From: Rhinolophus ferrumequinum
Lineage: Eukaryota; Chordata; Mammalia; Chiroptera; Rhinolophidae
NCBI RefSeq assembly: GCF_004115265.2
Contig: NC_046305.1
Span: 28,336,687-28,400,686 of the forward strand
Direction of reading: 5' to 3'
DNA: 64,000 nt
The notes beneath the pieces are model-generated. The model was not told where the DNA came from. It worked only from the letters and a program-made list of their open reading frames with translations, and ran no database searches. Position numbers and translations under genes: made by a program. Shown piece after piece: positions 19,716 through 31,742 of the stretch. Each line of letters opens with the position of its first letter. Position 1 is the stretch's first letter.

Positions 19716-20792
19716 ATACAAAATACTGAGCAAAGTATCAGGATCATACAAGGTCTCAGTGGAATGGTAATTATTACTATTATGTGGATTGTCATGAGTT
19801 CTAATAAGATAGCTACAGGCAGACAGCAGGAAGCCTGGGGTGCAGATTCTGGGGTTCTCCTGTTCACCAATAGGAATTGTTTTCGGAATTAGCTCATGCA
19901 GTCAACTTATACATCAGGATCCAATGGATCTTTTTTTTTTTTTTTAAGTTTTTTAATGTTTCAATTGCAGTTGATATACAATATATTATTTTCAGATGTA
20001 CAACATAGTAATTAGACATTTATATAACTTATGAAGTGATCACCCCAATAAATCTAGTACCCATCTGAAACCATATATAGTTATTACAATATTATTTACT
20101 ATAGTCCTTATACTATCTGTACTTTATGTCCCCATGTCTATTTTGTAACTACCAATTTCCCTTTTTCACCCAGCTTTCTAATGACCCTCCCATTTGGCAA
20201 CCATCAAAATGTTCTCTGTGTTTAAGAGTTTGTTTCTATTTTGTTTGTTTGTTTGTTTTGTTCTTTAGATTCCACCTATAAATGAAATCATATGACATTT
20301 TCTTTATCTGTCTGACTTACTCCCCTCAGCACAATACCCTCTAGTTCCATTCATGTTGTTGCAGATGGCAAGATATTCTTTTTAATGGCTGAGTAATATT
20401 CCATTGTAAATATATACCAGCTGTTGTTTATCCATTCATCCATTGATGGACCCCAGGTTGCCTCCGTATCTTGGCTATTGCAAATAATGCTGCAATGAAC
20501 ATATAGAAGCACATGTCCCTTCAAAGTAATGTGTTGGGTTTCTTGGGTAATACCAGAAGTGGATTACTGGGTCCTTTCTTTGTCTCTTGTTATAGCCTTG
20601 GTTTTAAAGTCTATTTTGTTGGGTATAAGTATTGCTACCCCAACTGTTTTTGTTGTTGTTGTTGTTGTTCCATTTCATGGAATAACTTTTTCCATTCCTT
20701 TACTTTCAGTCTGTGGACTTTTGATCTGAAGTGAGTCTCTTATAAGCAGCATATGTAAGGGTCTTGTTTTCTTATCCATTCATCCACCCTAT

Positions 20793-23700
20793 TTTTTTTT
20801 ATTAGTTTCAGGTGTACAAAGCAACATAATAGTTAGACTTTTAAACCCCTCTTAAAGTGATAACCCATCCCCAAAGCTACTACCCCACTGACAACTTTAT
20901 ATAGCTGTTACAATACCATTGACTACTTTCCCTATGATGTATTCCACATCCCGTGACTATTTATACCTGTATATTTAGGTATAGTTGACATTCAATATTA
21001 CTCTACTCAGCTTCAGTTGTATAGCGCATAGGACACAGTCTATGAAGTGATCCCCCTGATAAGTCCAGTGACCATCTGGCACTTTTACATGATCTTTACA
21101 ACATTATTGATTATATTACCCATACTGTATTAACTGCCAGTTTGTATTTCTTCATACCTTCACCTTTTTCACCCTGCCCCCAACCTCATTCCCATGTATC
21201 ATCCTGATAGATCTAGTACCTATCTGGCACATAGTTATTACAATATTATTGACTATATTCCTTATGCTACACCCTACATCCCCACGACTACTGTGAACAA
21301 CCAATTTGTACTCCCCCCTCAATTTGTACCTCTTAATCCCTTCCCCTTTCACTCATCTTTAACCCCCTCCCATCTTAAAGAAATCACTCTAAGATTCCTT
21401 GTAATAGTGGTTTGGTGGTGATGAACCTCCTTAAGCTTTTTCTTGTCTGAGAATCTCCTTATCGGTCCTGCAATTCTAAATGATACCTTTGCTGGGTAGA
21501 GTAATCTTGGTTGTATGTCATTGCTTTTCATCACTTGGAATATTTCCGGCCACTCCCTTCTTGCCTGCAATGTTTCTGTTGAGAAATCAATTACCAGTCT
21601 TAGGGGGGGCTCCCTTGAAGGTAACTAACTGCTTTTTTCTTGCTGCTTTTAAGGTTCTCTCTTTGTCTTTAACCTTTGGCATTTTAATTATGATGTATCT
21701 TGGTGTTGGCCTCTTTGGGTTTATCTTCCGCGTTTCCCCCCAAAAAAGACCTAGCCAGACAATCAGCTCTAATGCATCTTTTGGAGCAAAAATTAATATA
21801 AGACCCAGTCTTATTTTACTATAATATAAGACCAGGTCTTATATCATATAATGCCAGGTCATATATTAATTTTTGCTCCAAAAGATGCATTAGAGCTGAT
21901 TGTCCACCTAGGTCTTATTTTCGAGGAAACACAGTTGTTTGGGACTCTCTGTGCTTCCTGGGCTTGTATGTCTATTTCCTTCACCAGGTTAGGGAAGTTT
22001 TCTGTCATTATTTCTTCAAATAGGTTTTCAATTCCTTGCTCTCTTGCTTCTCCTTCTGGAACCCCTATAATGTGAATATTGGTACATTTGATATTATCCC
22101 AGAGGCCCCTTAAACTCTCCTCAGTTTTTTGGATTCTTTTTTCTTTTTGCTGTTCTGGTTGGGAGTTCTGCTACCTTATCTTCTTCTACATCGCTGGTTA
22201 GATCCTCTGCTTCATCTAAGCTACTGTTGATTCCCTGTGATATATTCTTCATTTCCGTTATTGTATCCTTTATTTCTGACTGGTTCTTTTTTGTGGTTTC
22301 CATCTCCATTTTTATGCTTCCTATCTCTCTGTTGAAGTTCTCCCTGAGATCATTGAGCATTCTTATAACCAGTGTTTGATAGATTGCATCTGATAGATTG
22401 CTTATCTCCATTTCACTTAGTTCTCTTTCTGGAGCTTGTTGTGTTCTTTTATTTGGGACATGTTTCTTTGTCTCCCCATTTTGGCTGCCTCCCTGTGTTT
22501 ATTTTCTAAAGTATTAGTAGGACTGCTATGTCTTCTGGCCTTAGTAGAGTGCCCTTATGTAGTAGGTGTGCTGTGGGGTTCAGTGGTGCAGTCTTTCTGG
22601 TCACCTGAACCACAAACTCCAGGTGTGTCCCTTGTGTGGGTTGTGTGTGCACTACTGTTGTAGTTGAGCCTTGGTTGATAATTGCACATCAATGGGAGGG
22701 ACTGACCCTTGGGCTCACTTGTGAAGGCTCACTGGTTGTTCCTTGACTACAGTGGAAGAGTTGTGCAGGGGCTGACCCTACAGAGCAGGATTCTGCCTCA
22801 GCAGAGCTCTGGCGCCTGCCCCATCTGCCTGTTGGGTGTGTAGTACTTGGACGAATCTGGGTGATGCTCCAGTTTATTTTGAAGCTGGCCATTGGGGGCA
22901 CCAGCTCCAGGATCACCCTGGAGGGGATCTGCTGTAGGTCAAGTTCAGACACAGCCCGTGTACCACCCAGGGCCACCCGGCAGGAGCCACAAAGAAATCT
23001 GCAGATGGCTGCTGCCATGTTGTGCTTGGAAGTGCCTTGAGAGGCCAAGCCACAAATAAGGACCAGCTGCCATTAGTGCTGCACTTAGGGCTACTCAGCC
23101 AGAGATATAGAACATGCTCAAGCCAGATACCGCTTGTCTGGGTTCCACAAACATTGAGAGACCCTAGGAAAGTCTGCAGCTTGAGCCAAGGCAAGTGGTC
23201 TGTGTAAAAAAGCCATTGGAAGCAGCCTGGGTGTGCCCAAAAGTTGGGTAGGGCCAGCTCTTGTATGGCCAGGATGTGGTGAACAAACAGCAGAGACTCA
23301 GATGTGGCAGTCATCTGTGTCCGCACACCAGAAGGGTGAGGGCTCAGCAAAGAACAATGGTCTCCACCAGCTCTCCCATCCAAAAGAAAGCCACCTCTTC
23401 AGCCCCATCCCAAGCCAGACAATCAGTCCCTCCCTTTTCCCCCCACCCCGCCCCGTATGTCCCTGCTGCCTCTCCAGCCACTGCCCTAGCGTGGAGCTCT
23501 GAGAGAGTGATTCCGTTGGTGGGTAAATCCATGCTTAGTCCCTTTAAGAGGAGCGCCTGGGAGTGTAGCCACACTCAGTCTCACTGAGTCATGATCTGCT
23601 GGTTTTCACAACTAGAAATTATGGAGACTTCTCTCCCTGACACTGGAACCCTGGGCTGGGATGGGGCTAGGACCTCTCACTCCTCTGGGAGGTGGGGGGA

Positions 23701-23958
23701 CCCCCCACAGCTGAAATATCCCTCTGTGTCTTTAATGATCACACACGGGTGTGGACCAGCCTGTTCCACGTCTCTGCCCTTCCTACCAGTCTGGAGGTGG
23801 CTTCTTTGCACGTCCTTAGTTGAAAGGCTTCAGTTCAGCATTGATTTTAGGCAATTCTATATAATGGTTGTTTTGTAGATTAGTTGTAATTTTGATGTGT
23901 GTGTGAGAGAAGGTAAGCACAACGTGTACCTGCTGTGCCATCTTGATTATTATCCCAG
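20793..23958 (-). mobile_element. HAL1-type LINE (younger copy)
   Basis: Inserted in the older HAL1 with a perfect 9 bp duplication CCACCCTAT at 20784-20792 and 23959-23967. The minus strand shows a 5' leader (23958 to about 22430), an ORF1 coiled coil (SDAIYQTLVIRMLNDLRENF, near 22400-22121), the ORF1 C-terminal domain (QARREWPEIFQVMKSNDI, QPRLLYPAKVSF near 21570-21350) and then directly a 3' UTR made of repeated similar segments. No ORF2 is present. A MITE sits inside at 21728-21934. Confidence 0.8.
21728..21934. mobile_element. Palindromic MITE in HAL1
   Basis: A near-perfect inverted repeat about 207 bp long. The arms carry GCTCTAATGCATCTTTTGG and GACCTAG and end in a GTTTCC-type terminus. 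The flanks are TT on both sides. It interrupts the HAL1 ORF1 sequence. The same family recurs at 37513-37729. Confidence 0.85.
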
Positions 23959-24053
23959 CCACCCTATGTTTGATTGGAGCTTTTAATCCATTTACATTTA
24001 AAGTAATTTTTGATAGATATGTAGCTATTGCTATTTTATTATTTATATTTTTG

Positions 24054-24298
24054 CTTTCTTCTTCTTCTTCTTCTTCTTCTTCTTCTTCTTCTTCTCTTCT
24101 TCTTCTTCTTCTTCTTCTGCTTCTTCCTCTTCTTCTTCTTCCTCGTCTTCTTCTTCTTCTTCTTCTTCTTCTTCTTCTTCTTCTTCTTTCTTCTTCTTCT
24201 TCTTCTTCTCTTCCTCCTCCTCCTCCTCCTCCAACTCCTCCTCCTCCTCCTCCAAGTCCTCCTCCTCCTCCTCCTTTTTTTCCTCCTCCTTTTTCCTC
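24054..24298. repeat. (TTC)n/(TCC)n pyrimidine tract
   Basis: About 245 bp almost purely of C and T on the plus strand: mainly TTC units, grading to TCC units at the right. It lies inside the older HAL1. Long (GAA)n.(TTC)n tracts can adopt triplex DNA. Confidence 0.93.
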
Positions 24299-26639
24299 AA
24301 GAAGTCCCTCTAACATTTCCTGTAATACTGGTTTGTTGGTGGTGATGAACGCCTGTAGCTTTTACTTGTCTGGGAATCTCTTATCTGTCCTTCGATTCTA
24401 AATGACAGCTTTACTGGGTAGGGCAATCTGTTTGTAGGTCCTTGCTTTTCATCACTTTGAATATTTCATGCCAATCCCTTCTGGCCCACAAAGATTCTGT
24501 GAGAAATCAGCTGACAATTTTATGGGAGCTCTCTTGTAGGTAGGTAACTGCTTTTCTCTTGCTGCATTTTAGATTCTCTCTTTGTCTTTAACATTTGTCA
24601 TTTTAATTATGATATGTCTTAGTGTGGGTCTGTTGGGTTCATCTTGTTTGGGACTCTGTGCTTCCTGGGCTTGAGTCTCTATTTCCTTTGCAAAGTTAGG
24701 GAAGTTTCCATCATTACTTCTTCAAACAGGTTTTCAATTCCTTGTGCTCTCTCTTCTCCTTTTGGTACCCCTATGGTATGAATGTTGGTGTTGTCCCAGA
24801 GGCCCCTTCAACTATCTTCATTTTTTTGGTATTCTTTTTTCTTTTTGCTGTTCTGATTGGGTATTTTCTGCTACCTTAGCTTTTAAATCACTGATTCAAG
24901 CCTCTGCTTCATCTAATCTGTTGATTCCCTCTAATATGTTCTTTTTACAAGTATTGTATTCTTCATTTATGACTGGTTCTTTTTCATATTTTCTATCTCC
25001 ATTTTTATGTTTCCTATCTTTGTTGCAGTTCTTGTTAAGATCATTGAGCATCCTTATAAACAGTGTTTTGAACTCTGCATCTGCTAGATTGCTTGTCTCC
25101 ATTTTGTTTAGTTCTTTTTCTGGAGCTTTGTTCTGTTCTTTCATTTGGGAATGTTTCTTTGTCTCCCCATTTGGCTGCCTCTCTGTGTTGTCTCTATGTA
25201 TTAGGTAGAGCTGCTATGTCTCCTGGTCTTAGTAGAGTGGTCTAATGTAGTAAGTGTCCTGTGTAACCCAGTGGTATAGTCTCCCTGGTCAGCTGAGCTG
25301 AGTCCTCCAGGGGTGTCCCTTGTGTGGGTTTTGTGTGCTCTCCTATTGTAGGTTAGCCTTGGTTACTATTTGCACATCAGTGGAAGAGATTGACCCTCCG
25401 GCTGATTTGTTGTGAGGACTGGCTGTGACTACAGTGGAGGAGCTGTTGTGGCAGGGGCTGACTCTATGGAACAGGATTCGCTTTAGCAGGGCTTTATTGC
25501 CTGCCCAGTTTCCCTTTGGGTGTGTCATCTTCTGAGGTGGCCGGGTGGTGCCCTGGCTAGATCCAAAACCGGCCACTGGGTGTGTTGGCCCTGGGGCTTT
25601 CTGGGAGAGGCCCTGCCACAGGCAAAGTTCAGCTGCAGCCTGTGCCCTACCCTGGACTACCTGGCATGAGCCACAAAGCAATCTGCAAATGGCCGCCACC
25701 CACGCTGGCCTCAGAGATGCCTTGAGACCCCTAGCCTCAAACCAAGGCTGGCTGCTGTCGATGCTGGGTTTGGGGCTGCTCAGCAAGAGGTACGGGGCAT
25801 GCTGAGGTCAGATGCTGCTTATTTGGGGTTTGTGAAACTTTGAAAAATTTTAGGAAAATCTGCAGTATGAGCCAAGGCAGGCTGTCTGTATGGAAAAGCC
25901 ACTGGAAGCAGCTTGGGTGGGCCTGCAAGTTGGGGTGGGGTGGCCAGGGTCTCAGGGAATCCCTAGGATGGGGGAACAGTGTTAACTAGGTTGATGACCT
26001 CTCAGATATGGTAGCCAGTGTGTCTGCACACTGAGAGGAAGGATGGCTCAACAAAGAAATAATAGATTCTGCTAGCACTTCTGTCTGGAGAAAGCTGCCC
26101 TTTCATTGCTTACTCTCAAGTCAGGCAATTTGGTTCTGTCCTATATGTCTCTTTCAGGCTGCTGCCCCAAAGCTGGATCCCAGAGCTAGTCAGTCTGCCA
26201 GTAAGTCCAGGCATGAGCACTTTAAGAGCAATGCCTGGGATTCCAACTGCCCTCACTCAACCATAATCTCCACTGATTTTCATAGCCAGGAGCTATAGGG
26301 TCTTCTCTTCCTGGCACTGGAACTCTGGGTGATGGAGCCCAGGTTGGGGCTGGGACCCTTGCTCCTCAGTAGGTACCTCCACAGCTGAGATATCTCTTAC
26401 AATTTTAACTGCCTCATGTGGCATGGTACCAGCTCATTTTGAGTCTCCATTTCTTCTACCAGTCTTGGGGTGGCTACTTCTGCATGTCCTTAGTTGTAAG
26501 ACTTCTGTGCAGCGAGACTTAAGGTGATTCTCAGTGATGGTTGTTCTGTAGTTTAGTTGTAATTTTATGTGGTTGTGAGAGGAGGCAAGCACAGCATTTT
26601 CCTCCTCTGTCATCTTGACTGGATATCTCTGTTATGCTC

Positions 26640-27464
26640 ATTCTAATAGTCCATTTCAAAGCTTGGAAAATTTAAATAAAAACCCTTCTTCACTTATCTC
26701 CCACAATATGATATCGTAGCTACAGAACCATGGTGGGGGAATATCAGGATACCTTGGTTATTCTATGTAGATGTGTTTATAATAATGCTATCTCTGCAAA
26801 GGAGTGTATCACCACAAATATCTTGTATTAACAATAATCAGGGAATTCACTCAGAATAATTTCCTATGTCCATTCCTTGGCTGCCACTCTAGTAACAATC
26901 ATTGAAATTAGTGTGTCCAGGCTACTCCCAGACAAACTGTCAATAGTCAAAGGACTAAGATAAAACCAGCTCTAACAGATAGCATCTCATTCTCCTTAAA
27001 TACCTCCAATAACACACCCCTGTTGTAAACCTGCCCTCCCCTAGTCTAGGATCCAGCATATCAGGTACAAGCAGGGAAGTTATCAATATCACATGCACAT
27101 TAGTTTGAGAAGCACTGTCCTAGGGTGCTGGTTCTCAAACTTCTCTGCACAATGGAAACTCTATGGAAATTTTAAAAAATAAGATGCCTGGGTCTTACCC
27201 TGAGAGCTTCTAATGTAAATGGATCTGGGGTGTGGCCTAGGCATCAGATTTTTAAAGTTTACTTGGTGATTCTAATGTTCAATGCAAGACAGGCATCTAA
27301 CTATAGAGGAAACTTACTATTAGGTTATCTCTTAAGATTAAAAATCCTAAGCTGAAGGAAAGAGAAATCAATTAAACCAAGATTATTAAGAACCAACTCT
27401 ATGCAGGCTTTCTACTATTGCTCCAATGTGTGACAGGTGGGTCTTCTGGGTGGTAAAGGTTTAC
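26640..27464. other. Intron 12 sequence of the ATP1A4 relic
   Basis: Unique A/T-rich sequence plus a MER5A-like element. I searched it by eye for exon 13 motifs (TGDHPITAKAIA) and found none. Confidence 0.5.
27120..27292. mobile_element. MER5A-type hAT fragment
   Basis: 'gctggttctcaaacttctct' and 'ggcatcagatttttaaagt' match the MER5A pattern, an old non-autonomous hAT. Confidence 0.7.
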
Positions 27465-27637
27465 CTTAATCCCTACACTGCAACACTTGCCACAGCATCA
27501 GGCACTGCAGCTCGGGGAGGGTCCCATCCTGGATATGAGCCCCAAAAAACAAAGGTCATTCATGGGGAAATTGATTTCTTCTGTATTAAATTTGAATCCC
27601 TTGGAGAAAGTGTTAGGTAGATTCAAGAAGCAGAACC
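27465..27637 (-). pseudogene. ATP1A4: ATP1A4 exon 12, compensating indels with stop
   Basis: 173 nt, coding [18 protein letters not shown], then [17 protein letters not shown]. One inserted base near SMIDPP and one lost base near AVSKC bracket a shifted segment that contains a TGA. The end reads KCCSVGIK before a GTAAAC donor. Confidence 0.88.
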
Positions 27638-27782
27638 CTGAAGAGAGACATAAAAGGGGACTAATAGTAATTTAGCTATCTATATCCCTATCCCACTCAC
27701 CCCAACATCCTCAATTTTTCACCACACCAATTATAACCACTTGATGCCATTCTTACAAAGTCTTCTCCCGCAGTCTCCTCAC

Positions 27783-27971
27783 CTAGCACATGTTCCCCCA
27801 GACCTCCCAGTTCCAAGTAGGCATATTGGAAGGCTTCTTTTATTTCATTGTCCATTGGGTACTCCTGCCCATTCAGAAGGTAACTAGAGCAAACTCCAAG
27901 ATCCTTTCAGGAGCCCCCTTCATCATCAGCACATGAGCCTGGGAGCTGTCTTCCCGAAGGTGGATGGACAT
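27783..27971 (-). pseudogene. ATP1A4: ATP1A4 exon 11, 1-nt deletion
   Basis: 189 nt against the expected 190 for alpha-4. It begins [21 protein letters not shown] base is lost from the T run before the CSS codons, and TGA follows soon after in the shifted frame. CCTAG acceptor and GTGAGG donor are kept. Confidence 0.9.
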
Positions 27972-30884
27972 CTAGGGAGAGGAGAAAAAGCATTGGTGGA
28001 ACAAGAGAGAGAGCAGGGTCAGGGGCTAAAAAGCAAGAGAAAGTTTTTTGAGGGTAAAGAGATAGGCAACCTTTTCATACCCCTCCATTTCCTTTGTCCT
28101 CTGACCCTAATGCTGTTCTGTCTCTCTAGTCAAATGGGCCCATGGTCAGCTCACCCTCCTCCTTTCCAGGAACCTACTAGCCTGGTGTTATTTGTACAAT
28201 GAATCTCTTATTTTCTTAGCCCTATTGGCAATAGCAGGTGCATTCACTTTTCCTGCTTCCTCTATACCCGCATGGCTAGAGAATAGAAGTGGTGGGGCAG
28301 GAAAAGACAGCAGAGTGGGCTGGAGAGAAAGCTTAAAGCCCAAAGACTTGTGTTCTAGGGCCAGCAGGAATGCTTTATGACCTCAGGTCAATCTGTTTGA
28401 CCTCTAAAACCTTAGTGCCTTTGATTAAAACGTGAATGATTCTGCGGTGCCTACTTCATTGTTTTTATGAGAGATGTTGTTGTAAAAAATACTTTTAAAA
28501 CGGTAAAGCACAATTTAAAAATATGTTAGTCATTCTAGTCCCTTTCCTCTCTCTACTAAAGGTGCAAGACGAGTTGGATGGTGCAGGCAGGGGGTCACAA
28601 GTGGAGGGTCAGGGTCAGTGTGGCTGGGGTGGAGGTGGGAAGGACATATTCATGAAGGGAACCTGAGGAGGACAACACAAAAGGAGGAGAGAAAAATAAG
28701 GTCCACTTTGGTTTTGCATTTTCCATTGACCTTTGATCTGTGAAAAGGAATTATCTGTGGATCCTCTTCTGATCCACAGGAAATTCCTCCTATATAGCCT
28801 GTTAGGTAACAAAATCAGCGCATTGAAAGGAAATGAGATGGTGGCCAGACTGCACTGCTCAAAAGATAAGCAAGGTGAGAAATCTGTGTGTAAAACTTGG
28901 TTAAAAACATTCCACTAGAAACTTTCAAAAAAATGTTTAGTTATATTCAAAATATGCTTAAGGAGTTAAGAGGAAAAGCCTTAACTCGTTTAAGCAGAAA
29001 GCTGTAAAAGTTTTTAAAGCTTAATATTCTGAGTGCTTAATACATATTTGTTGACTACTGGAGATTATTAGAGATGACACAAGACCTACATAAACTAGTA
29101 ACTTGGTCACAGAAAAATCACATCTTGATAGAAAATCACAGATAAAAATATGGGAGAAATTTGGAAATAACAGAACAGAGAACCTTCTTCCTTTTCATCT
29201 CAGAGAAGGATAGAAACCAAGCTCTGCAAATGACCAGCAGACTAAGAACTCCTTTGCAGACCGGAGCCTCTAACCACCCTACTAGCAAGCTAGTTAAGGC
29301 AGTTGTCTGTAGAGAGTGAAAGTAGATAGAGGGATTTTTTTGCGTAGTCCCCAAGCAAGCCCTGCAAGAGCCCGGTGGCTGGTGGGTTGGCCGAGCACAT
29401 TGAGTTCACCATGGAGGAAGATTTTGCTGTTTGAACTTGATATTCAATAGCTCAGAAAAGGCACTAATGTGGTCATTCTAGGGAAAGTTGCTATTTTGTT
29501 GGACATCCTAACAAATGCCATGGCTGTTTTGCTTTTATTTAAATCATGTAGAGGAAAAAGGTACCTAATTATTTGTGGTCAAGGCTTTAATTGGACCCTG
29601 CCTAGCAGAAAATTCCTGTCTGATTAGTGAGGTCACTAAACAAGAGGTCAAAAAAAGTGGAAATAAGTTTGGGTCTGGGAGACCTATCTTATTACACTGA
29701 CTAAAAGCCAGTTGAGGCAAAAAACTGTGGATCTATTTCTTTAACTCTTACTTGTCCAGTGTTCAATGTGACAATATAGGTAATTGGGTTTTAAAAATCT
29801 ATATAATTTTGTTATTTTATTACTATTCTTTTTAGTTACAAATATTTTTTCGTGTGATGAAACCTTTTAAGATCTACCCTCATAAGCAACTTTCAAACAT
29901 AAAAATGTGGAATGATTCACAAATTAGTGTGTTACCCGGGTGTCATGCTAATCTTTGCTGCATCCTTCCAATTTTAGTAGATGTGCTGCAAACGTGAGCA
30001 CCACTGCATGTTTTTTAAGACCCCAAAACAAAACAGACTTTTGGGAGTCCTATTTTCTCTCCATTACCCACATCTGAATGTCTGACCTTTACAACAGTGC
30101 ATGAACTTGGAGAATCCCATTCCCCTGAGTAAATCACAATTGTCCCATAGAATTCAGACCTTACCTGGTACAGTTCCAGTCATGGCAATGCTGCCGCTCC
30201 CTACTTTTCACCATAACTCCTCTCTTCAAAGTGTGCCAGGGTTCTCATGTGGGAGAGAAATACTGTGTTTCCTGTCTTTGTCATGGATTTTATTGTTAGT
30301 GACACCAGTGTCCCTCACTCAACAGTTTTCCTTCCCTTGCCATTCCTCTCTGGTTAACAAACAAAATGCTCCTGGGAAATGAACTTCAGAAACATACTGG
30401 AGACTCTTGACCTGATGGCAGCTGCTAGAATTGCAGGCATGGAATGAAAACAAATATTTGATAACTAATGAAATAGGTATGTCTGGGAAGTGTCTTATAA
30501 ATCCAACCTTATTCCTCAGCAGATAATCTTGCAGTAGCCACAAAGATGCCTCCTAACAGCTGCAGGGACTATAACATGACTTTCACCAACCAGCCTTAAG
30601 AGAGTGTTTTATGACTTGCTGTCTCCACAAATGTGGCATAACCTCAAGTTCTGTTTAGAACTGAAGCCTCTCCCTTTATCACCTACCTGCTCCTTTCTGC
30701 ACCTATTTGTCACTATCTCTTGAGATGAACTATCTTTTGAGATGAACCTTCCTCCTAGTGAGGATGCTAGTTATCCACTGTCTATGCTACTGCTCAGAGG
30801 TGAGGTTGAAGACAAAGGCAAAGCTCTCATTTCCCCAAATGATGAGCCCCACCAATCATTCTCCTATCTTTGTCGGTTCTGTAC
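27972..30884. other. Intron 10 of the ATP1A4 relic
   Basis: About 2.9 kb between exons 11 and 10. Apart from a U6 retrocopy at 29901-30001, it is unique A/T-rich sequence in which I recognise nothing else. Confidence 0.55.
29901..30001 (-). pseudogene. U6 snRNA pseudogene
   Basis: On the minus strand it begins GTGCTCACGTTTGCAGCACA and continues TACTAAAATTGGAAGGATGC, then AAGATTAGCATG, as in U6. It differs from U6 at many positions, including the start region (CACGTTTG for CGCTTCGG) and the conserved GCGCAAGGATGACACG block. It is a dispersed retrocopy with no sign of a type 3 promoter. Confidence 0.85.
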
Positions 30885-31017
30885 CTGGTATTTGTTGGTA
30901 AAATTAAGGGAATCTCTGCCACCTTGGGGCTTTTCTCTGTCGTGTCCTTCACAGAACTGTAGGACTGCTCAATGAACTTGAGGAGGGCTGACTCAGAAGC
31001 ATCCCCTGCTGTTCCCG
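30885..31017 (-). pseudogene. ATP1A4: ATP1A4 exon 10, two 1-nt deletions
   Basis: 133 nt against 135. It codes [20 protein letters not shown] and neighbours in the N domain. One base is missing just after the first Arg codon and one in the IPFN codons, so the middle is read in a shifted frame. Confidence 0.9.
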
Positions 31018-31204
31018 CTGCCAGGATGGGGTTGTGTATATAAGCCTGAGGGCCTCGGCATCTGGGCTTGCCCGTGGGACAGGAGAGGGGCAGAGTGGGG
31101 AGGGGTGATTGGGAAATCACTGAGCACCAGGAAAGAGGTTTTTTGGGAGAGGGCGGGTTATACCCTAAACACTGAAGTACCCTCTACCCTCTTAGGCCTG
31201 ACAC

Positions 31205-31314
31205 CTTAGCTATGGGAAGGATCTCCAGATTAGCCTTAAAGTCAGCCCTGTTGCAGAGTCCAGCGATTCGGACCCGGATAAACCAGGTATCAGAGCCCTT
31301 GGCAAATGTATTCC
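31205..31314 (-). pseudogene. ATP1A4: ATP1A4 exon 9
   Basis: 110 nt, normal length, coding [20 protein letters not shown] and [16 protein letters not shown], in the N domain. The donor GTGTCA is weak. Confidence 0.9.
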
Positions 31315-31544
31315 CTAGAGAGAAAGAACAGACTGTGAGCAGAGGAGAGGAGAGTTTAAAGCAGGGAGTTATTCCCATCCTGTTCTGCACCCCAAAACTT
31401 CACAGAGACATCTCCTTTCCTTCATACTTCCCTTCTCTCATTCACTTTCCAGCTGTCTTCTGTTTGAACTCACCATTCCCTCTCAGCTCACTCATCACAT
31501 CCCCCAAATCCTTTTAGTCTTGGCCCACCAATACCCCTTTTCAC

Positions 31545-31742
<198 letters not shown>

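Larger units (their letters stand above)
19932..26619 (-). mobile_element. HAL1-type LINE (older copy), interrupted
   Basis: Antisense LINE whose 3' end is at the left (T run, then 'ttgatatacaatatattatt') and whose 5' leader ends near 26619 ('gtcatcttgac'). Near-matching target repeats TGGATCT (19925-19931) and TGGATAT (26620-26626) flank it. It codes ORF1-like protein only, e.g. NLADAEFKTLFIRMLNDLNK at 24896-25144, with no reverse transcriptase. It is broken by a younger HAL1 (20793-23958) and by a pyrimidine microsatellite (24054-24298). It lies where ATP1A4 exons 13-15 should be. Confidence 0.75.

Noticed and set aside
23943-24401. Long open frames reading Ser, Leu, Glu or Arg runs on both strands
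   Set aside because: They are translations of the TTC/TCC microsatellite, open in every frame because the repeat has no stop codons.
19021-27464. Missing exons due to an assembly gap
   Set aside because: There is no run of N, and the interval is continuous, recognisable LINE sequence with matching target duplications.
29901-30001. Functional U6 snRNA gene
   Set aside because: Many differences from U6 in conserved blocks, and no proximal sequence element and TATA box seen upstream.
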